64,000 bases of DNA from Hassallia sp050875635 (lineage in GTDB: Bacteria > Cyanobacteriota > Cyanobacteriia > Cyanobacteriales > Nostocaceae), in assembly GCF_050875635.1 (NCBI RefSeq), contig NZ_JBPAOH010000027.1, forward strand, positions 4,301-68,300. The letters are read 5' to 3'. The notes under the pieces are model-generated. The model saw only the letters and a list, made by a program, of their open reading frames with translations. It was not told where the DNA came from and ran no database searches. The position numbers and the translations under genes are program-made. Within the stretch, counting starts at the first letter, position 1; each line of letters opens with the position of its first letter. Shown here piece after piece: positions 9,501 to 18,350 of this stretch.

Positions 9501-12500
9501 AACAGCACCAGAGTAAGCGATTGCTAATTCTTCATCACTCAGTTGCAATATATGTACAATGCTACCTGATGTATAAGCTCTAAAATCTAGGTCTGCTAAT
9601 CCACCAATTCCTGTAGAGACAATATCAAATCCATAACTACTAGCAAGTTGATAAAAAGCCTGGAAGAACAAAATACTATTTTTATAACCGCTGCCTGCAC
9701 CAACTAAAATGAAGTAAGGTTTTGCGATACCATACTTAGTTTTAAAAGCATTCAATTCTTCTGGTTGTGCTGGTGAAAATATTTGATGATTTACACCATT
9801 TTGAGCAATTACTACAGACTTGAATGGTATGTAGGAAAAACACTTTACTAAGTCTCGTGCGGTGTTTTCGGAAACAGCAATATAAGCTGAGGCATGTTTA
9901 ATTCCATAGTGTTTTTCTCGCCACATGGCATTATTGAGATTCCATCCAAATAATTCAGGAATCATGTCATGTGCTAGAAATACAGAAGGTGTTGTAGTTG
10001 GTGTTGTGTAATAAGTGGAGATAAATAAACTCGCATCTTCTTCATCGCATACTTGCTGTAGCATTTGGCGATCGCTATCAGTATTGTTGTAATCATAAAG
10101 CTCTACAGTGCGATATTGGATACCTGGAATTTTCGGAGCAGTTCCAGCGCGATCGATTACAACAATATATTTAGCAAAACCGTTGTCTAACCATTCTTCC
10201 AACAAGGATTTCCAAACACGAGCAATACCAGTTTTGTAGAGTTGAAAAAATACTCCGTCTACAATAATTATTGGCTTGATTTTTGTCATATCTGGAATTT
10301 TTACCTGTGTTTTATCTGGTGGTAAAAAGAACCATTTATCATTATTTGATAGCTTTTGGGCAATTGGTACTATACCGTATGATTCAGCTTTGTCAACCAT
10401 TGTGTCATCACCTACCCATGAAAAATACTGCCGCAATAAAACTGGAAATTTCGTTTGTTTATGCAAGATTTTCCATTCAGCAGCTGCATTGGTATAACCA
10501 TAGTATTGTTCTTTAAATTTTAATTGCTCTGGTGTCACATACGCAAAATGTTGAAACACCAAATTATATTTTTCAGTTTCATCATGTCTAAAAGGATTTA
10601 AAGCCGCAACATTTTGCCATTGACCATTTGGCAAAGGTTCTTCTAATCTTGGTGGTTCATGTGCTACCCATACTGCTCCAGGTTTATATCGCCATGTTCT
10701 TAACCACTCTTGTTGAGGATTTTGAGTATAACAATTGCGAGTGCTAATAATTAAATTTTCTCCAACAAAATACCAACACCAATAAAAAGCAGCAGTTTTA
10801 TCAGGATTATCAATAAACAACTGTCGGGCAATACAAATCTGCTCAACTGTCCACAGTTCATCTACATCTACCTGCCACAATAAACATTCCTCATTTATGT
10901 TAAATAATGGCTCATTTACCATTTCCCGTTTTCCATTCCAGAAAACACCTTCTGGCTGGCGATAAACTGTAATTTGTTCGGGATATTGGCTTACTAGTTG
11001 ATCTAAATATTCTGTTGTCCCATCATTACTCCGACCGTTATGATGGATTTGATCGCTTATATGTCCACCATGCTCGATACTCCATCCAGTATCGTGCTTT
11101 AATTCAGCTACACCCTCAACAATGTGCCAATGCCATTTAAAAGGTAGTTGTTTGAAAGCCTCAATGTGGTAACGGATAAATGGTTCACCGTTCAGGACAA
11201 TAGTAAAAAAATGAATCGGTAAATTTGAGTTATCTCCTGTTTTTTCTTTAGGTTTGATTTGGTCATTATTAACTCTTTTAAAAACGGAATAACCATTATA
11301 AAGATAAAAATTTTGAGTAACTAGTTCATAGTTTTTATCTATCAGCAACTTTTGATGAGAATGATAATTTTTAAAGGCATTTATATCATCAAGCAAAATA
11401 TACTTAGCACCGTAAACTTCATCTAGCTCACTTAAGCCAGTAAATTCCGATCCATCAATTAATACTACATCAAAATACTCAATATTGTTTTGGTCTTTAA
11501 TTTTTTGTATCCCATTTTGAGCAACACCTGATTTTTTTAAATATTCAATATCTTGTTTGAGCCAGTCTAATATTTGTTCAAGGCGATAATAGTTTAGATT
11601 TGTTTTAGTTGTATTGTAAAAATTGGATACTTTATTTGAATCGGGAAAATTTTCCAGAGCAACAGATGATAAATTGTAGCATTTTACAAAAGAGTCATTG
11701 GCATAATTTTTTTTAAGTTCGCTAAATCTAGTTTGTGAAACCTCCATGCAGAAGAGGATAGGCTTATTTGCGTTTTCTCGAATACCTTTTACTAATGCTT
11801 CTGTACTTCCTTCACCTGAAGAAGAACCAATTTCTAAAATGGTCTTTATGTCTTCTTTTCTAGCAATTTCTTGAATTATATTATAAAATTCGTCGTTTTT
11901 AATTTCCGGAAAAATTAGGTTGTTAAGTCGAGAATCTGAGATTGACTCGTTTAAAAGCTTATCAATTAAAAGTTGAACTGGAAGTGAAACTTCATCATAA
12001 CTCCATTCTAATGTCTGAATGTTTTTGGTATCTGGTAAGTAAAAATGACGTGCGCCGTTTCGTGGATCTGTCTGCGAGTAACGACGAAGTTTGATACGTC
12101 GTTTTTCTTCATTATTAATAAATAAATCTAAATGATATATGCTCAAATCAACTAAAGTTTTGCCTTTATCGCTAAAACCTTGAGGCATTTCATGAACATG
12201 ACCATGATAGCTAATGCCTTCATAATATCTAAATAGTCTACGCTGAGAGTCAGGATAATGTGGAGAGCTGACAATGTAATGCTTTCTATTAAATGGAGAA
12301 ATCCACCTTCTAGGAATCCAAAAATTATCTGTTTCTTGTATAGACTTTTCTTTCAAAGACTTAAGAAATTTCCATGTTTTTATATTGATAAATTCATCTG
12401 AATCTAAAACAAATACCCAATCTGTTTTGACATGAGACAAAAATATGTTTCTCTGATGCGAATAATCTCCAGTCCATTTGGAATGTATTATTTTTGCTTG

Positions 12501-12647
12501 ATATTTAGAAGCAATTTCACAGCTAGAATCGATGCTGCCTCCATCAACAATTATTAATTCATCATAAACATTATCTAGGGATTCTAGAGCAATGGGTAAT
12601 GTTTTTTCGGAATTTTGCAATATCATGCATACAGACAGGCTCGGCAT
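6501..12647 (-). CDS. Giant multidomain glycosyltransferase: GT2 - methyltransferase-like - GT - GT4 - TPR - SPINDLY
   Basis: A 2048-residue cytoplasmic protein that strings several sugar-transfer activities together. From the N-terminus: a GT2-type domain (about 1-200; SVCMILQNSEKT, IIVDGGSIDSS, VLDSDEF); a SAM-methyltransferase-like domain (about 255-440; ILEIGSSSGEGSTEAL, VVLIDGSE); a second GT-A-like domain (about 475-720; FFTIVLNGEPFIRYHIEAF, WQVDVDELW); a GT4-type GT-B domain (about 780-1180; ILVGAGSGYKN, PSKYEGFGLPVLEAIACGCP); TPRs (about 1300-1600; several LNLGNVLLEK-type units); and a SPINDLY/GT41 domain (about 1690-2048; VGYVSNCMRGHTVGKL, GGNTTLEAIACNLP). The frame can be extended to a TTG at 12695, but the ATG at 12647 begins directly with the GT2 motif and has GGAG upstream. 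Substrates unknown; convergent with a pilin/SPINDLY pair. Confidence 0.85.
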   Translation of the reverse strand: MPSLSVCMILQNSEKTLPIALESLDNVYDELIIVDGGSIDSSCEIASKYQAKIIHSKWTGDYSHQRNIFLSHVKTDWVFVLDSDEFINIKTWKFLKSLKEKSIQETDNFWIPRRWISPFNRKHYIVSSPHYPDSQRRLFRYYEGISYHGHVHEMPQGFSDKGKTLVDLSIYHLDLFINNEEKRRIKLRRYSQTDPRNGARHFYLPDTKNIQTLEWSYDEVSLPVQLLIDKLLNESISDSRLNNLIFPEIKNDEFYNIIQEIARKEDIKTILEIGSSSGEGSTEALVKGIRENANKPILFCMEVSQTRFSELKKNYANDSFVKCYNLSSVALENFPDSNKVSNFYNTTKTNLNYYRLEQILDWLKQDIEYLKKSGVAQNGIQKIKDQNNIEYFDVVLIDGSEFTGLSELDEVYGAKYILLDDINAFKNYHSHQKLLIDKNYELVTQNFYLYNGYSVFKRVNNDQIKPKEKTGDNSNLPIHFFTIVLNGEPFIRYHIEAFKQLPFKWHWHIVEGVAELKHDTGWSIEHGGHISDQIHHNGRSNDGTTEYLDQLVSQYPEQITVYRQPEGVFWNGKREMVNEPLFNINEECLLWQVDVDELWTVEQICIARQLFIDNPDKTAAFYWCWYFVGENLIISTRNCYTQNPQQEWLRTWRYKPGAVWVAHEPPRLEEPLPNGQWQNVAALNPFRHDETEKYNLVFQHFAYVTPEQLKFKEQYYGYTNAAAEWKILHKQTKFPVLLRQYFSWVGDDTMVDKAESYGIVPIAQKLSNNDKWFFLPPDKTQVKIPDMTKIKPIIIVDGVFFQLYKTGIARVWKSLLEEWLDNGFAKYIVVIDRAGTAPKIPGIQYRTVELYDYNNTDSDRQMLQQVCDEEDASLFISTYYTTPTTTPSVFLAHDMIPELFGWNLNNAMWREKHYGIKHASAYIAVSENTARDLVKCFSYIPFKSVVIAQNGVNHQIFSPAQPEELNAFKTKYGIAKPYFILVGAGSGYKNSILFFQAFYQLASSYGFDIVSTGIGGLADLDFRAYTSGSIVHILQLSDEELAIAYSGAVALIYPSKYEGFGLPVLEAIACGCPVITCPNASIPEVAGKAALYVQDDDIEEMANALCEVQKPSVRNSLIAAGLKQAKQFSWSKMAKEISSVLINTTLLPLNLRETNLIVFPDWSQPEELLGLELQQVISAIAAHADSDRTTLLIDTSNISLEDAELLLSGVTMNLLMEENLDVSEGLEISLIRDLADIQWEALLPRIQARIILQHENKQVLAQAKAENLPFYDLNNKLLSEDICNYQLEIDNNQQTINQLHTEALALYHNRQFIEAEEKFNNVLELDNNHASAWLNLGTLYYTTARNQEALNALKKCLQIEPLGAIQHYTLGLVQEKLGAVTQAIKAYKQAIALDVNWIDAYNRLGNIFLEKGDFKQAESIYRQAIAAKPNHFGSYLNLGNVLLEKNEIDEAIIAYEKALELKPRNPDILYNMGAAFEAKNDCAEAALNYGYAFYRQGKYQEAVEEYHKFLENKIGDIHLYLSLATCYQKLNQDEGTINTYKEGIRVYPNSANLYFQYALTLQIFGRTKEAIAIASEASQLLPDVLALKLESQRMLPIIYENKEEISFYRQRFIHGLQELIQQTSLDTAEAKKSALETIGSRTNFYLQYQGKDDLELQKQYGEFAHKVMSANYPEWVKPLSKPVLSQNQKIRVGYVSNCMRGHTVGKLMLGWLRNCNRQQFEIYCYYTDAKVDPLTQQFRLYSDIFHHIPEDMEAVCKQIAADEIHVLVILDIGMHPEMTQIAGLRLAPVQCTTWGHPITSGIPTIDYFLSCELMEPDNAQQHYCEKLICLPNIGISYKKPNIPKPKKPRSEFGLKEEAVVYLSCQSLFKYLPQYDYIFPAIAQKVSQAQFVFISHGSDYITEIFRQRLQVAFAEFGLKSEEYCVILPRIGWDDYCNLNCVSDIFLDTFLWSGGNTTLEAIACNLPIVTCPGEFMRGRHSYGILQMLGVTDTIAKTEAEYIDIATKLGVDQKWRNSIVEQMVERHSYLYDDKTCIEALEEFYRRVIREG

Positions 12648-12745
12648 ATAATTCGTTTCAACTCCATTAATTAAAAACTCAGTTAGCTGTAGCAAATTTC
12701 AGATAATAGAAAGGTCATCTTTTTTATTTAGTACTTGCTAGCTGA

Positions 12746-13144
12746 CTAAGGGCGATCGCTCTTTCCTACTTGTTTCTTCATCTGCTCTAACAAAGCTTTA
12801 TACTCTTTGCGTTCAGGTTGCAGTTGTACCAGTTTCTCTAACGGTTCAACAGCACCTTTAACGTCTTTTAGCTGTAGCCGTACATTTACTAACCCCTCTA
12901 AAGCCACTCGGTTTTCTGGTTCGCGTTGCAAAACCAACTCAAAACCCCGCGCTTGTTGTTTTAATGAAGACTCAACAGCCGCAGTTGCTGACTGCGGTTG
13001 CTGCGATGCCTGTTGTATTGCCGGAATCACCGCAAACGCTGTAGAACCAGCGAAGGAGATTATAGACACCACTGCGACAATCTTATGCAGACGCTGCGAT
13101 CGCTTCATCCGCGCCATCATGTATTCTTTTTCAGATATAGCCAT
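12746..13144 (-). CDS. Membrane-anchored TPR protein
   Basis: A 132-residue protein with a cytoplasmic N-terminus rich in Met/Arg/Lys (MARMKRSQRLHK), one membrane segment (about residues 22-42, IVAVVSIISFAGSTAFAVIPAI), a Gln/Ala-rich linker, and about two TPR-like units (GFELVLQREPENRVALEGLVNVRLQLKDVKGA and the next). TPR modules serve as protein-binding scaffolds; the partner is unknown. The frame opens upstream at a TTG (13195), but the ATG at 13144 gives the MAISEKEY start and is preferred. It lies 98 bases upstream of the giant glycosyltransferase on the same strand and could be cotranscribed. Confidence 0.75.
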   Translation of the reverse strand: MAISEKEYMMARMKRSQRLHKIVAVVSIISFAGSTAFAVIPAIQQASQQPQSATAAVESSLKQQARGFELVLQREPENRVALEGLVNVRLQLKDVKGAVEPLEKLVQLQPERKEYKALLEQMKKQVGKSDRP

Positions 13145-14080
13145 CTTTGAACTGCTGTAGTAACTTGACTGATTTTGGCTTCCGGTAAAATACAACTATA
13201 TACGGATTGACTAAACAATCAATATGTGCGTTGCAAGAACGAGGTATTTTGCCGATCAGAGCAAAATCGCTCTGAATGAAATCGACCCGACTCTCATCGG
13301 TAATTGCCCATGCTCAGGATACCCATCGACAACTCAGGAACTAACATTTGTGCGAAAAATTTCGCAGCAAGAATGCGCGATTTTCTTGGATTTGGCTTGA
13401 TCGCAAAACTGAGAGTGCTTGCCCTGAAGAGATTTGGGCGTTTTTTTGCGCTTTGCTGTGGTGCGGCCTTTTACAAGTCTCAAATTATTACTTCTGCGTG
13501 CAATAAAAAAATACGCCCATCGGCAGTTCATGTAGAATTGTTTTTAGTATCATAGTTATAGAAGCGCAAAACCGCTGTTTGTAATTTGCCTTTGCGATTT
13601 GTGACAAGCAAAAATATTAAATTTAGATAAATATGTCCGGTTAGTTAGTCCAAAGACAGAATATTTGCGGTATCGTGAATAACGTTTCGCTCAAAGAGAC
13701 GGTGAATATTTCCAGGCAACTGCAAAGTTTACCGTTACTCAAAAATTTCCAGTGAACTCGTTGTGCTAAAGGTGTTTTTTGCCAGTATACAACGCTCTGG
13801 TTTAATCAATAGGCGTCCTCACAATTGCTATATCTGCAAGTTTTAGGACGACTAACTTTTTGCTCGGTGTCTACAACTGCTTGGTGGTATTTGAGTTTTT
13901 AGGTGGTGATTACCGTACAAAACCGAAATCATCACAACGCAACTAGAGTTAGTTATGGTACAGTTAAGAAGTTAAGACTAGCTTTGCCAAAGTACAACTC
14001 TACGCATAGGCAAAAATCCCCCAAGGGAAAGCAGTTTTGATTAAGCATTTACCATACAAAATCTGAATTCATTCGAGGCT
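13145..14080. other. Long gap (936 bases) with no convincing gene
   Basis: Frames of 65-83 codons exist on both strands near 13304-13555, but they overlap each other, match no family I know and have unconvincing starts. A small hairpin CAGAGC...GCTCTG sits at 13257-13274. The gap contains the promoter regions of the TPR gene (minus) and the DUF4327-like gene (plus). A non-coding RNA is possible but I see no diagnostic motif. Confidence 0.5.
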
Positions 14081-14308
14081 ATGACCCAGCAGCAAGTAAT
14101 TCACCCTATGGTGAAATTGCAGCGTAACGTGCAATCACTCGTCGAATCTAAAATTATCAAGCCAACCGATAGCATTTGGAAAATCGCGTTGCTTTACGGC
14201 AATGAATGGCAGTACTGGAAGCAGGAACTGCTAGATTTTGGCTTTACTATGCAAGACCCAATTGGCGATTTGTTAGCAGTAGAAGCTTGGGACGAAGAGG
14301 CAGATTGA
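14081..14308 (+). CDS. DUF4327-like small cyanobacterial protein
   Basis: A 75-residue protein resembling the DUF4327 family as I remember it (HPMVKLQR, VESKIIKPTDSIWKIALLYG, then a Trp-rich stretch and DFGFTMQDPIGDLLAVEAW). No enzyme motif or membrane segment is visible; function unknown. It starts with ATG at 14081 after a long leader. A purine-rich repeat array starts immediately after its stop, and the convergent kinase gene ends on the other side of that array. Confidence 0.75.
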   Translation: MTQQQVIHPMVKLQRNVQSLVESKIIKPTDSIWKIALLYGNEWQYWKQELLDFGFTMQDPIGDLLAVEAWDEEAD

Positions 14309-14502
14309 GGATAGGGGGACAGGAAGACAAGGGGACAAGGAGACAAGGGAAGCCAGCGCGTTGCGGAGGTCTCCTCCGTTGTAGCGACTGGCGTGGACAA
14401 GGAGGAATTTCTCCCTTGTCTCCCCCCTCCCCCTTGTCTTCCTTGTCCCCCCCCTCTCCCTCATCTTCCCCCACTTCTCCCCTCCCCCACTCCCTACTCC
14501 CC
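14309..14502. repeat. Purine/pyrimidine STRR array with embedded palindrome
   Basis: The left part is GGGACAAGGAGACAA-type units and the right part CCCTTGTCTCC-type units, roughly inverted. Between them (about 14349-14392) lies a dispersed palindromic repeat carrying GCCAGCGCG...GCGACTGGC. Related arrays occur at 18193, 42322 and 55235. Confidence 0.8.
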
Positions 14503-15792
14503 CTATTCGCAAGTAGCTAATGCGGCAGCGAGTTCTTTGGCTGTTTGGTAGCGATCGCGTGGCAGTGGTTCTGTAACGCGGTCAATAACCTCTTTTAATT
14601 TCCGAGTAAAAGTGGGAACGCTTGCCAAATCAAATCGAAAATTTCGACCCCGCTGGCGGTAAAACTTAAAAGGATTTTCGCCTGTTAGTAAAAAAATTAG
14701 TGTAGGTCCGATCGCGTACAAATCGGATTGTGTCAAAGGTTGCCCGCGCTCTTGTTCGGGAGCGCAATAACCTTCTGCACCAATGCGAGTACCCGGTGCG
14801 GTGCCAATTTCTTTCACAGCGCCAAAATCCAGCACCACTATCTGATTATTAGAACTTCGCACCATCAGGTTTGCGGGTTTAATATCGCGGTGAATCAGTG
14901 GTGGATCTTGCCTGTGGAGATAATCTAATATGTCACAGGTTTGGATCATCCAGGCGATCGCACGAGAAGGGGTGACAGGTCCAGTCGTGTAAACTAATCT
15001 TTCTAAATCCTGACCGTGGACTAATTCCATTGCCAGGTATTTTTTGCCGCTATCCACAAAAAAATCATAATACTTAGGAATTCCTGGATGACTCAAGGAT
15101 TTGAGAGTATACGCCTCGCGTTCAAATAATTCTTGAGCCTTGGCAATTTTTGCCATATCAGCATTCATTTGCTTCAACACCAGCAATTGCGGATATCCAG
15201 CAATCCAACCCGCTGCATCCCAAGCTAGATAGGTAGTCCCCATACCTCCCTGTCCAAGCGTCCGCAACACCTGATAGTAGCGAATTACTTTTTGCACTGT
15301 CAGCGGTTGACCGCAGTGGATGCAAAATAGATTGTTAGGAGAATTACCTTCGTGGGTACAAGTTGAGCGTGAAGTTGCAGGAGTTTTTGCTGACACCACT
15401 TCTATAAAACTCTTAACAGTTGGTTCGATTTGGACACCAACTTCTTTACCCCCCAATTTAGGAGCGGGTGATTTTATTGGCTGAATTTCAAATTTAAGTA
15501 GCGGTCCGCCCTGTGCCAATTGCAACAGTGAATTATCTGGCAGCAAACTCTGTGTCACCAAGACACTATTGAGGAAAGTGCCATTTGTGCCTTGACTGAT
15601 TACCTGCCAAGAACCACCATTGTTGCCAGAATTAACTTGCCTGAGTTCTAGATGATACCTAGAAACTAAATTATCAGTTAAAACAACCTGATTATCTGCC
15701 GCTCGACCAATCCGAATTACGGAGCAGTCTTCAAAGCACCACTGCTTGAGCGGCGTTTTTTCTTGCGCGTCTAACAGCGTCAGAGTAACCAC
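14503..15792 (-). CDS. FHA - zinc ribbon - Ser/Thr protein kinase
   Basis: A Hanks-type kinase of 429 residues with an N-terminal FHA domain that binds phosphothreonine (RIGR 27-30, SRYH 44-47, NGT 70-72). A short cysteine pair region (C145 and FCIHCG near 156-161) looks like a zinc ribbon. The kinase domain has the glycine loop LGQGGMG (179-185), catalytic Lys in VLKQ (about 207), HRDIKPANL (301-309) and DFG (322-324), so it should be active. No transmembrane segment is visible, so it is probably cytosolic. The PP2C phosphatase next door on the same strand is its likely counterpart. The stop codon touches the repeat array; the upstream gap is another array. Confidence 0.93.
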   Translation of the reverse strand: MVTLTLLDAQEKTPLKQWCFEDCSVIRIGRAADNQVVLTDNLVSRYHLELRQVNSGNNGGSWQVISQGTNGTFLNSVLVTQSLLPDNSLLQLAQGGPLLKFEIQPIKSPAPKLGGKEVGVQIEPTVKSFIEVVSAKTPATSRSTCTHEGNSPNNLFCIHCGQPLTVQKVIRYYQVLRTLGQGGMGTTYLAWDAAGWIAGYPQLLVLKQMNADMAKIAKAQELFEREAYTLKSLSHPGIPKYYDFFVDSGKKYLAMELVHGQDLERLVYTTGPVTPSRAIAWMIQTCDILDYLHRQDPPLIHRDIKPANLMVRSSNNQIVVLDFGAVKEIGTAPGTRIGAEGYCAPEQERGQPLTQSDLYAIGPTLIFLLTGENPFKFYRQRGRNFRFDLASVPTFTRKLKEVIDRVTEPLPRDRYQTAKELAAALATCE

Positions 15793-15802
15793 AATATAAG
15801 GT

Positions 15803-15963
15803 AATGTTAGTTGGTAGTTGGTAGTTGTTGGTTGGTAGTTGTTAGTTGTTAGTTGTTAGTTGTTAGTTGATAGTTGGATCGTTGGAGCGTTGGAGCGTTG
15901 ACGGTTAACAGTTATCCACTATCCACTATCCACTATCCACTAACCACTATCCACTAACCACTA
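15803..15963. repeat. STRR-type array between kinase and phosphatase genes
   Basis: G/T arm of TAGTTGT/TAGTTGG units followed by a C/A arm of CCACTAT and CCACTAA units, like the array at 567. The final unit provides the last codon and stop of the phosphatase gene. Confidence 0.82.
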
Positions 15964-17949
15964 ACCATTCTTTTGACTTTCGACGTTGGGACGGACTTTT
16001 GCCCGGATGAGTACAGCAGTAATGTTGTCATGACCATTGTGTTGATTCGCCAAATCAATTAACTCTCGGACTCCGCGTTCTAAGTTAGCACCATAACTCA
16101 GCAGCGGTTCTAAGTGAGTAGAAAAATGAATTTCTAGTAAATCATTATCTGATAAACCGTCCGAAGCGAGGATGAAGAGTGTATCTTGATTAATCTCGAA
16201 AAACTGCACATCGGGATGGATCAAGTTTTCGTCTCGTGGACCAAGGGCTTGAGTAAGTTGATAAGCATCTGGGCGAGCGTAAGCTAAATTTGGTTCAACT
16301 CCACGAGCAATTTCCCGTTGACCGACTTCGTGATCTACCGTTATTTGTTTAAGTTTGTCCTTGCGAGTCAGCTTATACAAGCGACTATCCCCCACATGAG
16401 CAACTGCTGCTTGAGTGTCTTGGATTAAAAGCATTACCAAGGTAGTGCCCATGCGACCGACACCAGAACGGGCATCTTGTTGATTAACATCGTAAATTGC
16501 CTGATTTGCTAAAAGTACTGCCTCAGCGATACTGTCTTCAGTTGGGAGTTGGTTAGAAAGCCAATGTTTTTGGAAGTATTCCCGCAGAGTGGTAACTGCC
16601 AACTCACTGGCGACTTCACCACCAGCGTGTCCCCCCATTCCATCACAGAGAATATATAAACCACGCGCTTGCAAAGCTCGGTTTTTGGGCAATTCTAATT
16701 TGTTAATTTTGGTTTCAACACCAAAAAAGTCTTCATTGTGTTGGCGTTGACGCCCAACATCCGTGCGTCCTGCATCTTCTAGGCTGATTAACTGCATCGG
16801 CAGCACCACTGTTGGCATATCATCGCCTCTAGGGGCGGTATCTTCTGTGTCGTCTAATTGCAGGATAGTTGGCGATGGAGTATGTTCTTTTAGTGTTGGG
16901 TCGGTTGCGGTTGTGGCTGGTTGCAGTTCAGCGGCGATCGCCTCCAAGCGCGATCGCAATTGAGCGATCGTCTCAATCTTACCTTCCTCAATCTCGCCCA
17001 ACAACTGTATCACAGAGCCAGATTGAGTGCGTTGCGACTGTCTAAATAACGCCTGCCAAATACGCCCCAAAGCTTCAATTGTCAAAGGTTGCGCTTCGCC
17101 TTCTGGCAAATCAGCAGAATTATTTCTCTGTGTTTCTACGTGTAACTCTTGTAGTGCTAGCGTCTGGTCTTCATCCAAGCGCAAATTCGATAACTCCAAC
17201 AGACTTTGACGACAATTCAATGGTTCTAATAGCGCCCAGAGTTGAGTCATCTGATAAAACCAATGTAAGATTTGTAACGAAGTTATATTATCATCTTGCC
17301 ATAATTCGGCTAAATACTGCCAATGCGATCGGTTCTCAATCAGTACCACCTGCATCTGGTTTTCCTGCCATGCATCGTGAATCGATGGTATTTCTGGGTG
17401 AGACCCTAGTTGCAAAGCAATATAAGGTTTAGCGAGGTTAGGAATTCTGGCTGCTTCGGTTGATGGCGCAATCAAATTGTTTTGCTGATTTTTTAGTATA
17501 GCCAGTAGCGGCGACATTTGATATGGTTGGCAGTCTAAAACTCTCACGCACACCTGAGTATGAGCGGCAACTTCTGATAGTGCTGGTAGCGGATCTAATA
17601 GTTGATAGCGCTGTTGCGAGTCTAAATAAGAGCCAACCGGGAGTTGAGAAAAAGCGATTAAGCCAGAAGGGGAGCCAGTCGCTTGGGCGAACTGGGGTGA
17701 AAGGGGAGAATCATCTTCTAAGCTTTTTGGCTGGTGAACTTCTGCTTCACTTTCCTTAACTTCCTCGACGGCAATAATTGCCCACCAAATTGTGCCGGAT
17801 TCCGCGCCGCAGTTGTGACATCGTTCTGCATTGACAGCCACAGCGCTACTGCATTTTGGACAAACCTTTTGCGTCAAGGACGTGCCACAGTTTTGACAGA
17901 ACTTGTTGGTATTAGAGTTTTCAAATTTACACTGGGGGCAAATCAGCAT
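15961..17949 (-). CDS. Zinc-ribbon PP2C-type Ser/Thr phosphatase
   Basis: A metal-dependent protein phosphatase (PPM/PP2C) of 662 residues. The N-terminus has two zinc ribbons (C4/C7/C18/C21 and C30/C33/C44/C47). The middle (about 60-380) is a poorly conserved region of the kind seen in cyanobacterial paralogues. The PP2C domain begins near residue 388 (TDVGRQRQHNEDFFG) with the metal motifs CDGMGGHAGG (about 434), HVGDSRLY (about 516), ASDGLSDND (about 593) and GHDNITAVLI (about 638). It probably removes phosphates placed by the neighbouring FHA kinase. A segment near residues 82-100 (SPQFAQATGSPSGL) is encoded by DNA matching a dispersed repeat, so part of the linker may be repeat-derived. 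Confidence 0.92.
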   Translation of the reverse strand: MLICPQCKFENSNTNKFCQNCGTSLTQKVCPKCSSAVAVNAERCHNCGAESGTIWWAIIAVEEVKESEAEVHQPKSLEDDSPLSPQFAQATGSPSGLIAFSQLPVGSYLDSQQRYQLLDPLPALSEVAAHTQVCVRVLDCQPYQMSPLLAILKNQQNNLIAPSTEAARIPNLAKPYIALQLGSHPEIPSIHDAWQENQMQVVLIENRSHWQYLAELWQDDNITSLQILHWFYQMTQLWALLEPLNCRQSLLELSNLRLDEDQTLALQELHVETQRNNSADLPEGEAQPLTIEALGRIWQALFRQSQRTQSGSVIQLLGEIEEGKIETIAQLRSRLEAIAAELQPATTATDPTLKEHTPSPTILQLDDTEDTAPRGDDMPTVVLPMQLISLEDAGRTDVGRQRQHNEDFFGVETKINKLELPKNRALQARGLYILCDGMGGHAGGEVASELAVTTLREYFQKHWLSNQLPTEDSIAEAVLLANQAIYDVNQQDARSGVGRMGTTLVMLLIQDTQAAVAHVGDSRLYKLTRKDKLKQITVDHEVGQREIARGVEPNLAYARPDAYQLTQALGPRDENLIHPDVQFFEINQDTLFILASDGLSDNDLLEIHFSTHLEPLLSYGANLERGVRELIDLANQHNGHDNITAVLIRAKVRPNVESQKNG

Positions 17950-18192
17950 TGTGGAAGTTCCTTAATTCCCGTTCCTGGCGTGCTTCTGACCACTACAATT
18001 TGTGCATTGCCACAAATGTCGGCAGCTTATAGTAGACCGACAAAATATTGTGGTGTCAACAGTGAATTTTGGTGACAGTATTAATTCTTACGCATATTTT
18101 CAAAATATGTGAAATACAGGCAAGCCTATCCCTCAGAATAACCTGCCATTAAAAATTAGCGATCGCCCATATTTAAACACATATCTTGATTG

Positions 18193-18350
18193 TTTGGGGG
18201 AGTGGGCGAGTGGGGGAGTGGGAGATAAGGGGACAAGGGGACAAGGGGACAAGGAGACAAGGAGACAAAAAGAATAATTCTTCTTTCTCCCCATCCCCCC
18301 ATCTCCCCATCCCCCCTCTCCCCATCCCCTGCTCTCCCCCTCTCCCTCAT
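18193..18350. repeat. STRR array (GGGGAGTG / GGGACAAG / CCCCATCT units)
   Basis: Purine-rich units on the left (about 18193-18265) and pyrimidine-rich units on the right (about 18285-18350) form a loose inverted pair. The right end touches the stop codon of the histidine kinase gene. Confidence 0.8.

Noticed and set aside
12648..12695. TTG start of the giant glycosyltransferase
   Set aside because: The extension adds 16 residues before the GT2 motif; ATG at 12647 with GGAG upstream fits the family better.
13304..13555. Frames of 65-83 codons on both strands in the long gap
   Set aside because: They overlap each other, have no recognisable protein features and no convincing starts.
14206..14520. 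Several Ser/Pro/Gly-rich frames around the kinase 3' end
   Set aside because: They read repeat DNA in all frames; the same is seen at 18133-18401, 40478-40905, 42174-42662 and 55176-55508.
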